A program made the position numbers and the translations under genes. Under the pieces are notes generated by a model that had not been told where the DNA came from, searched no databases, and saw only the letters and a list, made by a program, of their open reading frames with translations. A stretch of DNA of 51,654 bases, from contig NVVL01000006.1 of assembly GCA_002402195.1 (NCBI GenBank), positions 1 through 51,654 on the forward strand. Direction: 5' to 3'. The number at the start of each line of letters is the position of its first letter. Within the stretch, counting starts at the first letter, position 1. This DNA comes from Rickettsiales bacterium (GTDB taxonomy: Bacteria > Pseudomonadota > Alphaproteobacteria > Rickettsiales > Rickettsiaceae). Shown piece by piece: positions 29,760-39,868 of this stretch.

Positions 29760-30838
29760 AGATCAATAATATGTGCATTTTTAGCTAAATCTTCAATGCC
29801 GACAATATCAGTTGTTGTGATGAATGTCTGCAGTTTACTGCTTGTTATATATTCTGAGAGGTGTTTTTTTCTCTCCTCATCCAAATGAATAAACAGCTCG
29901 TCCAGGAGTAATATGGGAGTTGTGTTGCTATTTTCCAACAAGGCTGCGATCGATGCTAGCATAATTGAGATAAGTAACGCCTTCTGCTCGCCCGTTGAAC
30001 ACAGAGCAGCTGGGGCGTTATGGGCTTTGTGAAAAACTAATAAATCGCTCTTATGAACACCAAAACTTGTCCTGCCGGAATAGGAATCTTTTTTACGACT
30101 AGCGGCAAGAGCGCCTGTATAATATTCTAAAAAACCCTCTGTATCCTGTTGATTTTCTACTAGTTTCATGACTTCAAGCTGCGCTTTTGGGAACTCAGTT
30201 TCTAACTTATCGATCGATTCTTGCATAAGAAAGGCGACCTCCCTTCTTGATGCATCAATGGCGCTTGCTTCTATTGCCATGTGCTCTTCTAACTTTGTAA
30301 GCCATGAGGCTTGCTCGTAAATATCTCCTTGCAATAAAGCTTGGTTCCTTTGGCGCATAAAATGCTCATATGCTTTGAGGTTTTTGGCATGTTTTGCGTC
30401 AAAATTATAAACTATGCGGTCTAAAAAGCGACGTCTTGCACTTGCGCCACCCAAGAAAAGTCCCTCCATTTGAGGGGTCAGCCAGATCACATTCAGCAGA
30501 TTAGTCAGCTCGCTACCTGAGAGCTTCGAGCCATTATAATTGATTTTCCTGGACCGCTCATTCTCAGAAAAGGAGGTGCTTATCTCCGCTCGCCCCATTT
30601 TGCTTTGCAGATGAAAATTACTGCTCCAAGAATTATGAGTAAATTTGCAAATATCATCAAAATTCGCCGATTTCAGCCCCTTCCCTGGTGACAAGAACGA
30701 CACAGACTCTAGAATATTAGTCTTCCCGCAGCCATTTGGGCCCTTGATGATATTCATTCCTTGCGCAAAATCTAAAGATAAATCGGCAAAATTACGATAA
30801 TTGCCAAGCTCCACACTCTCAAGATAAACTTTTTTCAT
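29756..30838 (-). CDS. recF: DNA replication/repair protein RecF
   Basis: [53 protein letters not shown]. Confidence 0.93.
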   Translation of the reverse strand: MKKVYLESVELGNYRNFADLSLDFAQGMNIIKGPNGCGKTNILESVSFLSPGKGLKSANFDDICKFTHNSWSSNFHLQSKMGRAEISTSFSENERSRKINYNGSKLSGSELTNLLNVIWLTPQMEGLFLGGASARRRFLDRIVYNFDAKHAKNLKAYEHFMRQRNQALLQGDIYEQASWLTKLEEHMAIEASAIDASRREVAFLMQESIDKLETEFPKAQLEVMKLVENQQDTEGFLEYYTGALAASRKKDSYSGRTSFGVHKSDLLVFHKAHNAPAALCSTGEQKALLISIMLASIAALLENSNTTPILLLDELFIHLDEERKKHLSEYITSSKLQTFITTTDIVGIEDLAKNAHIIDL

Positions 30839-30868
30839 ATCTGGCGCTAATTACTGATCTTTATTAGA

Positions 30869-31798
30869 TTACTGGTCTTTATCATAAGTGATTTTTATCT
30901 TTTTAATAGTGCGAGGAGTCCTCTCCAGCACCTCTGCGATGATATTATCTGTGATATTCATGACCACCCCCTTTGCCGGAACATGGCCAGATTTAGCCAT
31001 TAAAAGCCCACCTATTGTGATGAATTCATCGTCTGATTTTTTAAATTTCACGCCAAGAAATCTCTCAAGCTCAGAAACCTCAGCCCGCGCGCTTGTGACA
31101 AGCAGGCCGGGCTTGATTAGCTCGAAACTATTTTCGTTATGGTCAGTATCATGCTCATCATCGATTTCACCAACCAGCTCTTCTATGAGGTCCTCAATGG
31201 TCACAATACCATCCGTTCCGCCATATTCATCGACAACCACAGCTATGTGAGTGCGTTTTTTCTGCATCTGAGCCAGCAAATCGGCAAGCTGCAGCGAACA
31301 TGGGGCAATAATATGTTTTCTGGTTAAACTCTTGAGATTAAACTCCCTGGAATTAGCAATCACCTCAAAGAGATCCTTTATATGCACAAACCCAACGATA
31401 TTGTCTAATTCTTTTTCATAGATAAGCGTTCTTGTGTGAGTATGCTCAATCACGATCTTGCTCAGCTCCTGGAGCGTAACATCCGTGCTTGCGGAGATTA
31501 TATCTGACCTTGGGATTAAGATATCTTCAACAACTTTTTCCGTGAACCCCTTGATATTCCCAGCTATTTGCCCCTCGCTCAGAGTTGTTGCAATATGCTT
31601 GCCTGTTGTGGTAGCAAGGCTGTTTTTTGCTATATGAGTTGCTTGCGATTTTAGCTTTATTTTTGATTTTACTTTTTCATAAAAGCTTTTGAAAGTTGAC
31701 TTTAGCGATCTGGCTATTGCCCTGCTGGGGTCTTCTTCTCCTGATGGAGCTTCGTTGTCCGACGGTTTTGGCATAAATTTCTCAGATGGCTTGGGCAT
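30869..31798 (-). CDS. tlyC: TlyC/CorC-like CBS-domain hemolysin family protein
   Basis: [53 protein letters not shown]. Confidence 0.93.
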   Translation of the reverse strand: MPKPSEKFMPKPSDNEAPSGEEDPSRAIARSLKSTFKSFYEKVKSKIKLKSQATHIAKNSLATTTGKHIATTLSEGQIAGNIKGFTEKVVEDILIPRSDIISASTDVTLQELSKIVIEHTHTRTLIYEKELDNIVGFVHIKDLFEVIANSREFNLKSLTRKHIIAPCSLQLADLLAQMQKKRTHIAVVVDEYGGTDGIVTIEDLIEELVGEIDDEHDTDHNENSFELIKPGLLVTSARAEVSELERFLGVKFKKSDDEFITIGGLLMAKSGHVPAKGVVMNITDNIIAEVLERTPRTIKKIKITYDKDQ

Positions 31799-31814
31799 TT
31801 ATATATCCTTTTTA

Positions 31815-32330
31815 TTAATATGGAGACGCTATATTCAAGCTTTGCAGAAGCTCTGTCTCTAGAGTTTCCATGGCTTTTGCGTCCTCATCTTCTATATGAT
31901 CATATCCGATCAGATGTAGTATAGCATGAATTAGCAAATGTGTGAAATGATCTTGAAAAGAAATAGATTTTTCTTGCGCCTCTTCCGAGATAATCTGATA
32001 CCCAAACGCTACATCACCAAGAAAAACCTCACTGGAATCTAAATGTGTTTTATCTGCTTTATTTATTTTGTCTATATTTCGCCAATCAAGATCTTCATCT
32101 GGAAAAGAGAGAACATTGGTTGCCTTATCCTTTTCCCGAAACTCTTTATTCAGAGACTTCATTTTAGAATTATCAGTCAATAAAATTGACAGCTCAAATT
32201 CGCCCGATTGCGCAAAAGCAGGATATCTCGACAAAACACGCTCTGTGATTTCAGCAATAAACTCCTCATTCAGAAATGAGCGCTGCTCCCGGTCTTGAGA
32301 TTCTCTGGCAATTTCGACGTTGATTTTCAT
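31815..32330 (-). CDS. ybeY: Endoribonuclease YbeY
   Basis: LNKEFREKDKATNVLSFP; HLLIHAILHLIGYDHIEDEDAKAME. Confidence 0.95.
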   Translation of the reverse strand: MKINVEIARESQDREQRSFLNEEFIAEITERVLSRYPAFAQSGEFELSILLTDNSKMKSLNKEFREKDKATNVLSFPDEDLDWRNIDKINKADKTHLDSSEVFLGDVAFGYQIISEEAQEKSISFQDHFTHLLIHAILHLIGYDHIEDEDAKAMETLETELLQSLNIASPY

Positions 32331-32394
32331 GACTTACCCTAAATTGATTTTCATAATTTGCTCTAATATTATTAGATAATAACGCAAAACCACA

Positions 32395-33369
32395 TTACTG
32401 AATGGTATCTTGCATCTCCCTGATTTTCTGGAGAATTGAGTTATTATATAGCAGGTTTGCAATCTTCTTTTTAATCCCAGCTATATGAAATTTAGGAGAA
32501 GTATATTTATCTTCCGGATGCCTGTGAAAATTATGAATCCCAAATCCACTTCTCTCTCTAAGATTTTTTATAACCATCTTTCTTTGCGGATTAGTTGCTA
32601 CCAAAAATGTCAGCAATGCTTGATCATGCAAATGCAGCCTTAAGTTTTTATCTTGTAAATCAGGATCAAAAGGAGAGTCAGTTAAAAGATCTGGGTTTTC
32701 ACATAATTTTAACCATTTTTTGATAAATTTTTTGCTCGATGCATTATTTTTAATAATCATGAAATCTGCCCAAATCTCTGGTGAGTTTAGTATTTTCTCA
32801 TTTTTATCAATACCCAAAATAATCTGAGCCTCTTTTTTCATAAAAATACCCAAAGAAGGAATATGCCCATGGCTAGAGAAAATAATATCATACTCTTTGT
32901 CTAAAAATGGAATCAATGTTTCTGCTGGAGGTTTCGAAAAAACAATACCAGAATCTGCATAAATAATCACTGAATCTTCTGGTAATTGTTCCATTGTTTT
33001 CCAGATGAAGTAAGGTTTCCACAGCCAATAACCCGCTCCCCTTGGTTGTTCCAATGTTTTTTTATGTTTATTATAAAACTCCTCGTCGATATTGTGTCTT
33101 CCATAAAGATATATGTGCTCGATGCCTTTATTTATAGCGCTTTCTGCCAAGGTGAACTGATTCGACAAAAATACAGGCCTGCCAGCGCCATAAGAAACCA
33201 GGGCAGTAAGTGGTTTATATTCATACTCCCCTTGAGAAAGTTCATAGGTAGTTTTATTAACGGGAACTGTGGCAATATCAGTTTTTAATAGCACAAAATA
33301 TAATGCGCCAATCCATGTAAGTAATAGGAGTACTAGGAATATAATTGCAGAGAATATAAACTTTTTCAT
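32395..33369 (-). CDS. Membrane-anchored glycosyltransferase-like protein
   Basis: N-terminal TM; RGAGYWLWKPYFIWKTMEQLPEDSVIIYADSGI; ORF extends to 33462. Confidence 0.6.
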   Translation of the reverse strand: MKKFIFSAIIFLVLLLLTWIGALYFVLLKTDIATVPVNKTTYELSQGEYEYKPLTALVSYGAGRPVFLSNQFTLAESAINKGIEHIYLYGRHNIDEEFYNKHKKTLEQPRGAGYWLWKPYFIWKTMEQLPEDSVIIYADSGIVFSKPPAETLIPFLDKEYDIIFSSHGHIPSLGIFMKKEAQIILGIDKNEKILNSPEIWADFMIIKNNASSKKFIKKWLKLCENPDLLTDSPFDPDLQDKNLRLHLHDQALLTFLVATNPQRKMVIKNLRERSGFGIHNFHRHPEDKYTSPKFHIAGIKKKIANLLYNNSILQKIREMQDTIQ

Positions 33370-33552
33370 AAAACAACAATAACAATTTAATTGCCCAGGA
33401 TTATAAGCCACTGCCTGCATCTTGTAAAGAACAGATGGGAAAAAACTCAAAACTCCTTGCAATTAGCGCAATTAACTATACTGACTTAACTTTAAAATAG
33501 AAAATAACTTGATTTACAGCGGATTTTCTTCTAAAACATTTACGATCAAACA

Positions 33553-33590
33553 TTTAAGAAGCTGCGGCGCTACGTGCGTAGTTTCTAGTA
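33553..33590. repeat. Partial copy of the palindromic element family (terminus)
   Basis: ttaagaagctgcggcgctacgtgcgtagtttcta. Confidence 0.5.
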
Positions 33591-33611
33591 CTAATTAAAA
33601 ATAATTATAAT

Positions 33612-35231
33612 ATGACTGCTACACTTGAAGAAATAGCAAAATCCGACAAAATCAAAGAGCTCTATGACGAGATGCCTTATGCATCCTGTCCGTTTGACTA
33701 TAACAAACCAGAGCATCTTTGCACGATTGCTACTTTATTTGGCATGAGCCCTCCTGCCCTTGAGAATGCTCGGATTCTTGAGCTTGGGTGTTCCGATGGT
33801 GGCAATTCATTCCGTTTTGCTGAGATTTATCCGAATTCATACACTCTTGGAGTAGATTTGTCTGAAGTGGAAATTAAAAATGGACAAGATATTCTCAGTC
33901 AGCTGAAGCTAAAGAATATGGAACTAAAAGCAATGTCCATCACGGATCTTGACGAATCTTATGGCAAGTTTGACTATATAATCTGCCATGGTGTTTTCTC
34001 TTGGGTTCCGGACTTTGTCAGAGATTCTATTTTAGAAGTGAGTAAGAAATTATTAACCGAGAATGGGCTGGCCTTCGTCAGCTATAACACCCTCCCCGGC
34101 TGGAATATGGTGAATACTGTTCGTGAGCTTATGCTGTATCATTCCGCTGGTTTTGATAATATTCAGGATAAAATCCTCCAGTCAAGAGCGGCGCTTAACT
34201 TCCTGCAAAGCTCCTTGGATGGTCAGGATACTCCGCATGCCAAATTTATGGGCGAAATGGCGAAACATATGTCCGAGCAAAAGGATTATTATCTGCGTCA
34301 TGAATATTTGGGTGATGAGAATAAAGCATTTTACTTCCATGATGTTATAGATATGGTACGCGCGCATGGTCTTGAATATTTGGGCGATGCGGACATACAG
34401 AAAATGTATACTGGCACCTTGCCCCCAGAAGTTGCTGAGAAACTAAACTCTGCTGGTGATGTAGTTAAGGTTGGTCAATATATTGATTTCATTCAAAATA
34501 CGCAGTTTAGGTCGACAATATTATGTCATCAAGGTGCTTCTATCATGCGTGATATCAGTGCAGATTTGCTTAAAAAACTATATTTTTATTGCACCATAAC
34601 GTCAAAACCAACCGAGGAAGGGCTTGCACCCAATATAGTAGATGACAGCCATGTTAATTTTTATCTAGACAATGTAGAGTCAAACACTCTTGGCACCGCT
34701 TCTCCTGCGATAAAGGCTGTTTTTACAACATTTGCTCAAAACAGAGGAAATGCGCTTTCGTTTGATGAGCTTGCGGGCGGAGCGAATGCGCTTGTTCCGG
34801 AAGTTTCTTTAGAGTTAATTCAAGCTGAAATTTTGAATAATTTCATGCATTTGATATTCTCCGGGCATATAAAGATTATCTCAAACAAGCCGGCAAATAT
34901 ATATGAAATCTCTGATAAGCCAAAAATCAGCGCTCTTTCTCGTTTTCAAATAGACCGGCCAAGCACAGATGGCGTTTACTGGATTACAAATGCCTTAAAT
35001 GCCATTGTGGCTTTTAAGATTCAGCATATAAAGCTCATTAAATCGCTCGATGGAACTAAAACTATTAAGCAGCTGCAAAAGCAAACGCTAGAAAGCTTCA
35101 AAAAAGGCGAGATAGTAGCTTCTGAAAATAACGAAAAAATCGAAGATGAAGCAAGGTTAAAACCAATCGCGGATAATTTGGTGAATAATACGCTAGGGGC
35201 TCTACGTCAGAATTTTTGCTTAATTGCATGA
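33612..35231 (+). CDS. SAM-dependent methyltransferase with methyltransferase regulatory domain (PKMT-like)
   Basis: LYDEMPYASCPFDYNKPEHLCTIATLFGM, ARILELGCSDGGNSFRFAEIYPNSYTLGVDLS, CHGVFSWVP, YNTLPGWNMVNTVRELML. Confidence 0.85.
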   Translation: MTATLEEIAKSDKIKELYDEMPYASCPFDYNKPEHLCTIATLFGMSPPALENARILELGCSDGGNSFRFAEIYPNSYTLGVDLSEVEIKNGQDILSQLKLKNMELKAMSITDLDESYGKFDYIICHGVFSWVPDFVRDSILEVSKKLLTENGLAFVSYNTLPGWNMVNTVRELMLYHSAGFDNIQDKILQSRAALNFLQSSLDGQDTPHAKFMGEMAKHMSEQKDYYLRHEYLGDENKAFYFHDVIDMVRAHGLEYLGDADIQKMYTGTLPPEVAEKLNSAGDVVKVGQYIDFIQNTQFRSTILCHQGASIMRDISADLLKKLYFYCTITSKPTEEGLAPNIVDDSHVNFYLDNVESNTLGTASPAIKAVFTTFAQNRGNALSFDELAGGANALVPEVSLELIQAEILNNFMHLIFSGHIKIISNKPANIYEISDKPKISALSRFQIDRPSTDGVYWITNALNAIVAFKIQHIKLIKSLDGTKTIKQLQKQTLESFKKGEIVASENNEKIEDEARLKPIADNLVNNTLGALRQNFCLIA

Positions 35232-35311
35232 TTTGTGTAAATCGTATGACTTGCAGAACTTGCTTAGACTATGTAACATATAACTAAGATTAATTAATAG
35301 GAAAAATACCA

Positions 35312-35833
35312 ATGTTTATCGATAAAATTCCAGCAAAAACAAAAAATGGCGACTTCAATGTCATTATTGAAATTCCAATGAACGATAATCCTGTGAAATA
35401 TGAGTTTGACAAAGAATCCGGCGCTATAATGGTTGACCGTTTCATGCAAGTTGCGATGTCGTATCCTTGTAATTATGGCTTTATTCCGCATACTCTATCT
35501 GATGATGGTGACCCTGCTGATGTGCTAGTAATGTCTCAACACCCTATCATTGCTGGTGCGGTAGTGAAAGTGCGTCCTGTTGGAGTTTTGATGATGGAAG
35601 ATGAGTCCGGGATGGATGAGAAAATCCTTGCAGTGCCAATTTCAAAGCTGGATGTCACATTCGACTCTGTGAAGGATATTGGTGATGTTTCCGATATGTT
35701 AAAGCAAAGAATCCATCACTTTTTTGAGCATTATAAAAAGCTTGAGAAGAATAAATGGGTCAAGATTGTTGGATGGGAAAATGCAGAAAAATCACTGCAA
35801 ATTATCGAAGAAGCGATCACTCGCGCAGGATGA
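35312..35833 (+). CDS. ppa: Inorganic pyrophosphatase
   Basis: VIIEIPMNDNPVKYEFDKESGAIMVDRF, YPCNYGFIPHTLSDDGDPADVLV. Confidence 0.97.
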   Translation: MFIDKIPAKTKNGDFNVIIEIPMNDNPVKYEFDKESGAIMVDRFMQVAMSYPCNYGFIPHTLSDDGDPADVLVMSQHPIIAGAVVKVRPVGVLMMEDESGMDEKILAVPISKLDVTFDSVKDIGDVSDMLKQRIHHFFEHYKKLEKNKWVKIVGWENAEKSLQIIEEAITRAG

Positions 35834-35883
35834 TTTTCTGCCTGCTGACCCAGAAGCTATGAACCAATACCCGGAAGGCTGAG

Positions 35884-35985
35884 AATATTCTGCGCTTTTA
35901 GAGATTTTTTAATCTAGATTAAAATTTTTGAATTAAAAAATAGATGAAAAAAGATCAAGAATAGTGAGTATTCTAGGCCTGGCAG
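35884..35985. repeat. Dispersed palindromic element, long copy E (arm 1 + inverted arm 2)
   Basis: agaatattctgcgcttttagagattttttaatctagattaaaatttttgaattaaaaaatagatgaaaaaagatcaagaatagtgagtattctaggcctgg. Confidence 0.85.
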
Positions 35986-36287
35986 CAAAAATTCCAAGGC
36001 TACCCGCAAAGCTTCCAAGCCCACCACTCCAAAACTGCATATATAAATTTCTGACAGCTCCTTGTTAAGCAATAACCCTTGTTAACTCCTAATTAAGGAG
36101 CTGTTTACTTATTTGGACAGAATAAAAAATATCACATTATTTTTTGATTAGGTTGATTTTAAGCTTTGATTTTCATCTTTTGTTAGTGTAATTTTTTCTG
36201 TTAAGCTACTATATATATTGAAGCTACGCGCCATATTGGCACGGGCCTGATATTTCTAGTTTTTTTTGAGTTAAGATATAGAAGCTT

Positions 36288-36902
36288 ATGCCAGAGAAAA
36301 AAGATACTACCCAAGACGACATCAATCCGCATTTGAGAAGCAGATTTGAATTGGAAATGTCTTCTATTCTAGAAGATTTCTCCTCTGATCAAGATCTGGA
36401 CAAATCTATGGAGAGAATTTTTCAATGCAGCAATACGCCAGATGAGCTGGAGTCTAAACTCACTATTCTTCTTTCAAAATATGCAGAGAATCTTGTCTCT
36501 CAAAAAGAAATGCAAGCCACTCATGAAATTCAAGATGTAGTGCAAAGAGAAATCACAAAATTTTGCTGCAATCTGACTTGTAACTTGGGCAAAGGAGAGA
36601 CTCATTCTAGCCGTGACTCTTTAGATAAGAGATGCATTTTAACTATAGAATCTAGAAAAAATCTACAGCGCGAGATCCAGAATTTTACCATCTATCTGCT
36701 ATATAAGGTTCTGAATCCCAAGCGTATTTCTGGTGAGACTGCGAAAGGTAATTATATTAATAATTTAATCGCGCGGGGTAAAAATGTAGCTGGCAAATAT
36801 ACCGGAGGCCAAGAAAAAGACCTGAAAAAATATACTGATAGAGAAATCAATGCCATGCAAAAACAAGCAGCCCTAGCCAGGAAAGGGAGTTTTAGCCGGT
36901 AA
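36288..36902 (+). CDS. Hypothetical protein, charged, no recognised domain
   Basis: 204-aa ORF; lysine/glutamate-rich; no signal peptide. Confidence 0.6.
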   Translation: MPEKKDTTQDDINPHLRSRFELEMSSILEDFSSDQDLDKSMERIFQCSNTPDELESKLTILLSKYAENLVSQKEMQATHEIQDVVQREITKFCCNLTCNLGKGETHSSRDSLDKRCILTIESRKNLQREIQNFTIYLLYKVLNPKRISGETAKGNYINNLIARGKNVAGKYTGGQEKDLKKYTDREINAMQKQAALARKGSFSR

Positions 36903-36923
36903 ATTTATCCTTGATTCAAAATC

Positions 36924-38879
36924 TTACTTAACTAACAAATCCCTCTCTAACCTGAAATCATTATCTTTATTTATAATATTCCGGTAGATTTGCAAATGCT
37001 CCAAGGATCTTTGCATATAATTTCTGGTTTCTGGAAAAGGAAATAGTTCCAGCCAGTCAACCACCTGTCTTAATGTTTTCATTTTCCTAGGGTCGCCATA
37101 GATTTTCAGCCTTTTATTCAGCTTCGGCGGGCCTGCATTATACGCCGCCATCGCAAGCACATAAGAACCGCTATATTGTTTGACCAGTTGCCCCAAATAA
37201 TTGCTTCCAAGCCTCATATTATAGTTAATATCCGTGGTGAGTTTAGAGATTCTGCAACGAATCTTAATGCTTCGCGCAGTCATGCATGCGGTAGGTTCTA
37301 TAAGTTGCATCAACCCCATGGCTTTTGCGCTGCTGATGGCACGCTTATCAAACACAGATTCTTGCCTGATAATGCTATATATTAACGGAGTCTCAAGAGG
37401 AAATTTCGAGACTTTATAAGGGGTCGGATATGCATGATTCTTGATGAATACGTGCTTTCTAACAGCTGCCTTTGCTGCCCAAACCATGTAATGTATGTTC
37501 TTTGCTTTTTTCAGCGCAGTAACCATATTCATCACTTCTGCGGTATTTTTACACCCAGAGACTGCTGCATCGATATATTTTTCAGACAAGCTATTAGAAC
37601 CATACATAGTTACAATCTGGGTAGCTCTTGCGATTTCATGGTTTTTCAAATAGGCTAATGATGATTTTTTATATTTCTCAAGATTAATAGCAGGCGGAAG
37701 GTGCATTTTTGCTCTTTTGAGCTCGACCATTGCTATTTGCCCATAGAAAGTATAGGGATATTTATCTGCAGCGAGATTATATAATCTTTGTGCTTTTTCA
37801 ATATCTCGCCCTTTTTCATGCGCCCTACCCAGCCAATATATCCCTCTTGATTTGCTGATTGGGGTTTTCACAACGCGATTAAAATTGCGAAAATGCTTTA
37901 ATGCAAGCTTTGAATTCTTCAAGAAACTAAGGGCGATCCAGCCAGAAAGAAACTCTGCGTCGCTTCTATTGCCTGCATTCACGGTGAAATGACCAGAGGC
38001 AATTTTGTAAGCATCGCGATATCTTTTTTTCTCAAGAGACTCACGCGCTAAATAAGATTGTAACGCCCAGAATCTACCTGCATATCTTTTGTCTGATTTT
38101 ACCATCTTAATCAGCTTGTCTATTTTCGAGGCAGATGGTGGTTTGGTTTTTTTCGAAGAAAGATAGCGATAAACTAGCCCTGGAGTGTAGTATTTCGCAG
38201 AAACTCGGCGGAAAAAACGCTCTGCTTTTTTCTTTTTTTGCACAAAAGCAATCTGAGCATTGAAGGATTTTTTATAGCCAGGACTAACAAGATGCAAACT
38301 CCTCTTGGCTGCAGATACGTTACCCTCCCAAAGGTCATTATCGATCTTGCGCACGTGATCATTTTCCGTTAGATGCTTCTTAAACTTTTTGTAATATTCT
38401 CTCTGGCCTTCTGCTTTAAAGCTCCCATAGCGCCATCCATTTTTTATTATAGTGCTAAGCTTATCCGGATTTTTTTCATAAAAACTAGCTGTAAGCGCAT
38501 GATATTTATACCCTCTTCCAGTTAGCGGCCTGTTTCTTTTAAACCAATTGGCAAGAAGTTTTTTGTCAGTATTTTCCTCAATGCGTCCCTCCAGTCTCAG
38601 ACGAAGGAGATAATTTTGCGGCCATCTGGGATTCGCTCGCAAGAATTTTGCGATATCTTCGAAGCTGTTTTTTTTATATTTATTATCCAAATATTGCTGA
38701 GATAAGACGATTTTTCCCAATGCCGGATCGCCGATTTTGCTGGCGAGTTTATATGATTTCTCCCATTTATGTTGCTTCATTAATTTAAATAGCTTGGATT
38801 TGCTGTTCTCTTTAGCAAAAGACAAATTGCAATTTAAACAAATCATCAAAATGATTGACAATAACGAAAGAATTCTCAT
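36924..38879 (-). CDS. slt: Soluble lytic murein transglycosylase
   Basis: Signal peptide; alpha-solenoid; YSIIRQESVFDKRAISSAKAMGLMQLIEPTA, NMRLGSNYLGQLVKQYSGSYVLAMAAYNAGP. Confidence 0.93.
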   Translation of the reverse strand: MRILSLLSIILMICLNCNLSFAKENSKSKLFKLMKQHKWEKSYKLASKIGDPALGKIVLSQQYLDNKYKKNSFEDIAKFLRANPRWPQNYLLRLRLEGRIEENTDKKLLANWFKRNRPLTGRGYKYHALTASFYEKNPDKLSTIIKNGWRYGSFKAEGQREYYKKFKKHLTENDHVRKIDNDLWEGNVSAAKRSLHLVSPGYKKSFNAQIAFVQKKKKAERFFRRVSAKYYTPGLVYRYLSSKKTKPPSASKIDKLIKMVKSDKRYAGRFWALQSYLARESLEKKRYRDAYKIASGHFTVNAGNRSDAEFLSGWIALSFLKNSKLALKHFRNFNRVVKTPISKSRGIYWLGRAHEKGRDIEKAQRLYNLAADKYPYTFYGQIAMVELKRAKMHLPPAINLEKYKKSSLAYLKNHEIARATQIVTMYGSNSLSEKYIDAAVSGCKNTAEVMNMVTALKKAKNIHYMVWAAKAAVRKHVFIKNHAYPTPYKVSKFPLETPLIYSIIRQESVFDKRAISSAKAMGLMQLIEPTACMTARSIKIRCRISKLTTDINYNMRLGSNYLGQLVKQYSGSYVLAMAAYNAGPPKLNKRLKIYGDPRKMKTLRQVVDWLELFPFPETRNYMQRSLEHLQIYRNIINKDNDFRLERDLLVK

Positions 38880-38920
38880 AATCTAGGGCATCAACAATAT
38901 TTACACAGGCCTCACATATT

Positions 38921-39868
38921 ATGAATAGAGCATTTATTTTCCCCGGTCAAGGGTCTCAGAGCATTTCTATGGGTAAAGATTTTTATGACTCCGAGCAATC
39001 AGCAAAACAAGCATTCCAGTCTGTTGACGATGTGCTTGGATATTCTCTAACTGACATCATCTTTAATGGAACATCCGCAGAACTTGCTATCACTACGAAC
39101 ACGCAGCCAGCCTTAATGGTAACTTCGATGGCTATCTTGAGAGTTTTGGAAGAAAAATCAGGCAAGAAAATAGATCAGCTCTGCAAGCTAGTAGCCGGCC
39201 ATTCCCTGGGTGAATATAGCGCATTATGTGCAAGCGGCGCTCTGAGCCTTGAGGATACGGCTAAATTACTACAAATAAGAGCCTCCTCCATGCAAAAAGC
39301 CTCCCCGAAGGGTGAAGGGGGTATGGCTGCATGTATTGGCATTGGCCGCGCCGCCCTGCAGGATATGATGGGTAGCTTGATCAGCGAGGGTGTGTGCCAG
39401 ATTGCAAATGACAATGTCGAGGGTCAAATCGTAATTAGCGGACATGAGGAGAATATCGACCACATGATTGCCTGCTTGAAGGATACTGGTTATAGAGCCA
39501 TCAAGCTGAATGTCAGCGCTCCTTTCCATTGCAGCTTGATTAAAAACGCTGAAGAGCCGATGAGAGCAGCTTTGGATAACGCAACATTCAACGCTCTGCA
39601 AGTGCCGATTATTTCTAATGTCTCCGCAGAGCTTGTGGATGATACGGATGTGATTAAGCAAAATCTTGTCACTCAAATTTGCGGCACTGTTCGTTGGAGA
39701 GAAACTATGGATAAAATGGCTGCTATGGGAATATCCGAACTCGTTGAAATTGGTTCTGGTAGAGTTCTTGCGGGGCTTGCTAAAAAATCTCCTCATGAGT
39801 TTACTGTCCATAATATTGCCTCTATGGAAGATTTATCTAAATTTTTAAGAAGCTACGAAGTAAGCTAG
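38921..39868 (+). CDS. fabD: Malonyl CoA-acyl carrier protein transacylase
   Basis: IFPGQGSQSISMG, VAGHSLGEYSALCASGALSLEDTA, FHCSLI; C-terminus RSYEVS encoded by element F. Confidence 0.95.
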   Translation: MNRAFIFPGQGSQSISMGKDFYDSEQSAKQAFQSVDDVLGYSLTDIIFNGTSAELAITTNTQPALMVTSMAILRVLEEKSGKKIDQLCKLVAGHSLGEYSALCASGALSLEDTAKLLQIRASSMQKASPKGEGGMAACIGIGRAALQDMMGSLISEGVCQIANDNVEGQIVISGHEENIDHMIACLKDTGYRAIKLNVSAPFHCSLIKNAEEPMRAALDNATFNALQVPIISNVSAELVDDTDVIKQNLVTQICGTVRWRETMDKMAAMGISELVEIGSGRVLAGLAKKSPHEFTVHNIASMEDLSKFLRSYEVS

